Assembly (NCBI RefSeq): GCF_010723735.1
Contig: NZ_BLLB01000002.1
Coordinates: 1,426,001 to 1,490,000, forward strand
Length of the DNA: 64,000 nucleotides
Direction of reading: 5' to 3'
Source of the DNA: Mycolicibacterium hippocampi
GTDB lineage: Bacteria > Actinomycetota > Actinomycetes > Mycobacteriales > Mycobacteriaceae
Shown: positions 63,510 through 64,000 of the stretch, one piece after another
Layout of the letters: the number at the start of each line of letters is the position of its first letter
Numbering within the stretch: the stretch's first letter is position 1
Made by a program: the position numbers and the translations under genes
The notes under the pieces: generated by a model
The model's input: the letters and a program-made list of their open reading frames with translations, nothing else
Databases searched by the model: none
Told to the model about the DNA's origin: nothing

Positions 63510-63788
63510 GTGATTCCGCTGCCGCGTGCGTCGGTGTTGGCCGGCGTGATGATCGTCGGCGTCGCCGTCGGCATGATGGCAGCCCTCGCCGCAGCCATCG
63601 AGGTCACCGCGACCGTCCGACCGGACGTCGTGATCGCGCTCGTCGTCGGAGTCCCCGGCGTGATCGGCCTGCTCACGATCCTGATGTCGGGCCGACGGTG
63701 GGTCACCGCGGTGGGTGCCATGATCCTGGCCATCGGGCCGGGCTGGTTCGGCGCGCTGGCCGCGATCCAGGTGGCCTCCGGTGCCTGA
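63510..63788 (+). CDS. small membrane protein
   Basis: A 92-aa protein with three helices (VLAGVMIVGVAVGMMAALAAAI, VVIALVVGVPGVIGLLTILM, WVTAVGAMILAIGPGWFGALAAI). GTG at 63510 (MIPLPRASV). Overlaps the next gene by 8 bp. Not recognised beyond a mycobacterial membrane protein. Confidence 0.7.
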   Translation: MIPLPRASVLAGVMIVGVAVGMMAALAAAIEVTATVRPDVVIALVVGVPGVIGLLTILMSGRRWVTAVGAMILAIGPGWFGALAAIQVASGA

Positions 63789-64000
63789 CAACGACCGGGA
63801 CGCACTCCCCGGCGACCACACCGAGCCGTTCCGGCCCGAGTTCACCGGATCCTTCACCGCACAGGGACTCATCGACGCTCCCACCCCGGCCGAACCCGTG
63901 GAGATCACCTCGCATCCGGCGCAGCCCGCCGTCGTTCCCGGCGTCGCCCAGTACCTCAGCCGCTGGACGTTCGTGTTCGTTGTTGCCGGCGTCTGGCTCA
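63781..64000 (+). CDS. membrane protein, N-terminal part
   Basis: The gene runs off the right edge; 73 codons are visible. GTG at 63781 opens an acidic cytosolic head (VPDNDRDALPGDHTEPFRPEFTGSFTAQGLIDAPTPAEPVEI) followed by the start of a helix (WTFVFVVAGVWL). Coupled to the previous gene. No family assigned. Confidence 0.65.
   Translation, partial: MPDNDRDALPGDHTEPFRPEFTGSFTAQGLIDAPTPAEPVEITSHPAQPAVVPGVAQYLSRWTFVFVVAGVWL

Overview
The window is chromosomal DNA of a GC-rich actinobacterium. Gene content and order point to a Mycobacteriaceae member, most likely a rapid-growing Mycolicibacterium-type species. Identifications are from memory of protein families, motifs and the M. tuberculosis gene order; no database search was run. 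Large parts follow the M. tuberculosis order Rv0420c to Rv0440: a Pro-rich membrane protein, an alpha/beta hydrolase, thiD, thiC with a TPP riboswitch, xthA, a GNAT acetyltransferase, def, a DUF3263 protein, a VirR-like LytR_C protein, sodC, a YbdK-type ligase, a Lon-N protein, a CDC48-like ATPase, pssA, psd, moeA, an SDR and groEL2.

Layout. 1-7.7 kb (minus): thiamine genes, an HNH endonuclease of the 13E12 type, xthA/GNAT/def. 7.8-11.1 kb (plus): DUF3263, VirR-like, sodC, YbdK, Lon-N. 11.1-20.5 kb: a cation-homeostasis block (Mrp antiporter mnhA-C-D-E-F-G, a TrkA/RCK protein and a divergent CPA1 K+/H+ antiporter) placed between the Rv0434-like and Rv0435c-like genes. 20.5-21.1 kb: DUF1707 gene with a large dyad operator. 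21.2-27.2 kb (minus): SDR-moeA-psd-pssA-CDC48-like ATPase, tightly packed. 27.2-34.8 kb: PH-domain pair, HAD hydrolase, an internally deleted LLM pseudogene, SRPBCC protein, helicase, cupin, and a divergent SDR/TetR pair. 34.8-36.6 kb: groEL2 with two CIRCE operators and a strong terminator. 36.8-45.2 kb: nuclease-like orphan, PNPOx-like protein, a decayed stretch, amidohydrolase, VOC, DinB, PAP2, ALDH, PPK2 and a membrane protein. 45.2-48.2 kb: ABC exporter with a divergent MarR/GbsR-type regulator. 48.2-52.9 kb: TetR-controlled FAD monooxygenase and crotonase genes. 52.8-57.4 kb: ECF sigma/anti-sigma, DUF417 protein, lipoprotein and prolyl oligopeptidase. 57.4-63.4 kb: frameshifted L7/L12-like gene, then a divergon made of an NTF2-fused flavin monooxygenase, a 2,3-butanediol-type dehydrogenase, an acetoin-reductase-type SDR, a GAF regulator and a DUF779 protein. 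The window ends in two small membrane proteins.

The least explained structures are intergenic. A REP-like palindrome occurs three times, and two copies have been captured as protein-coding sequence (shared octapeptide GLLEYRSG). There are also two further long perfect inverted repeats, and several palindromic operators between divergent regulator/target pairs. No rRNA, tRNA, CRISPR array, transposase or prophage was recognised.
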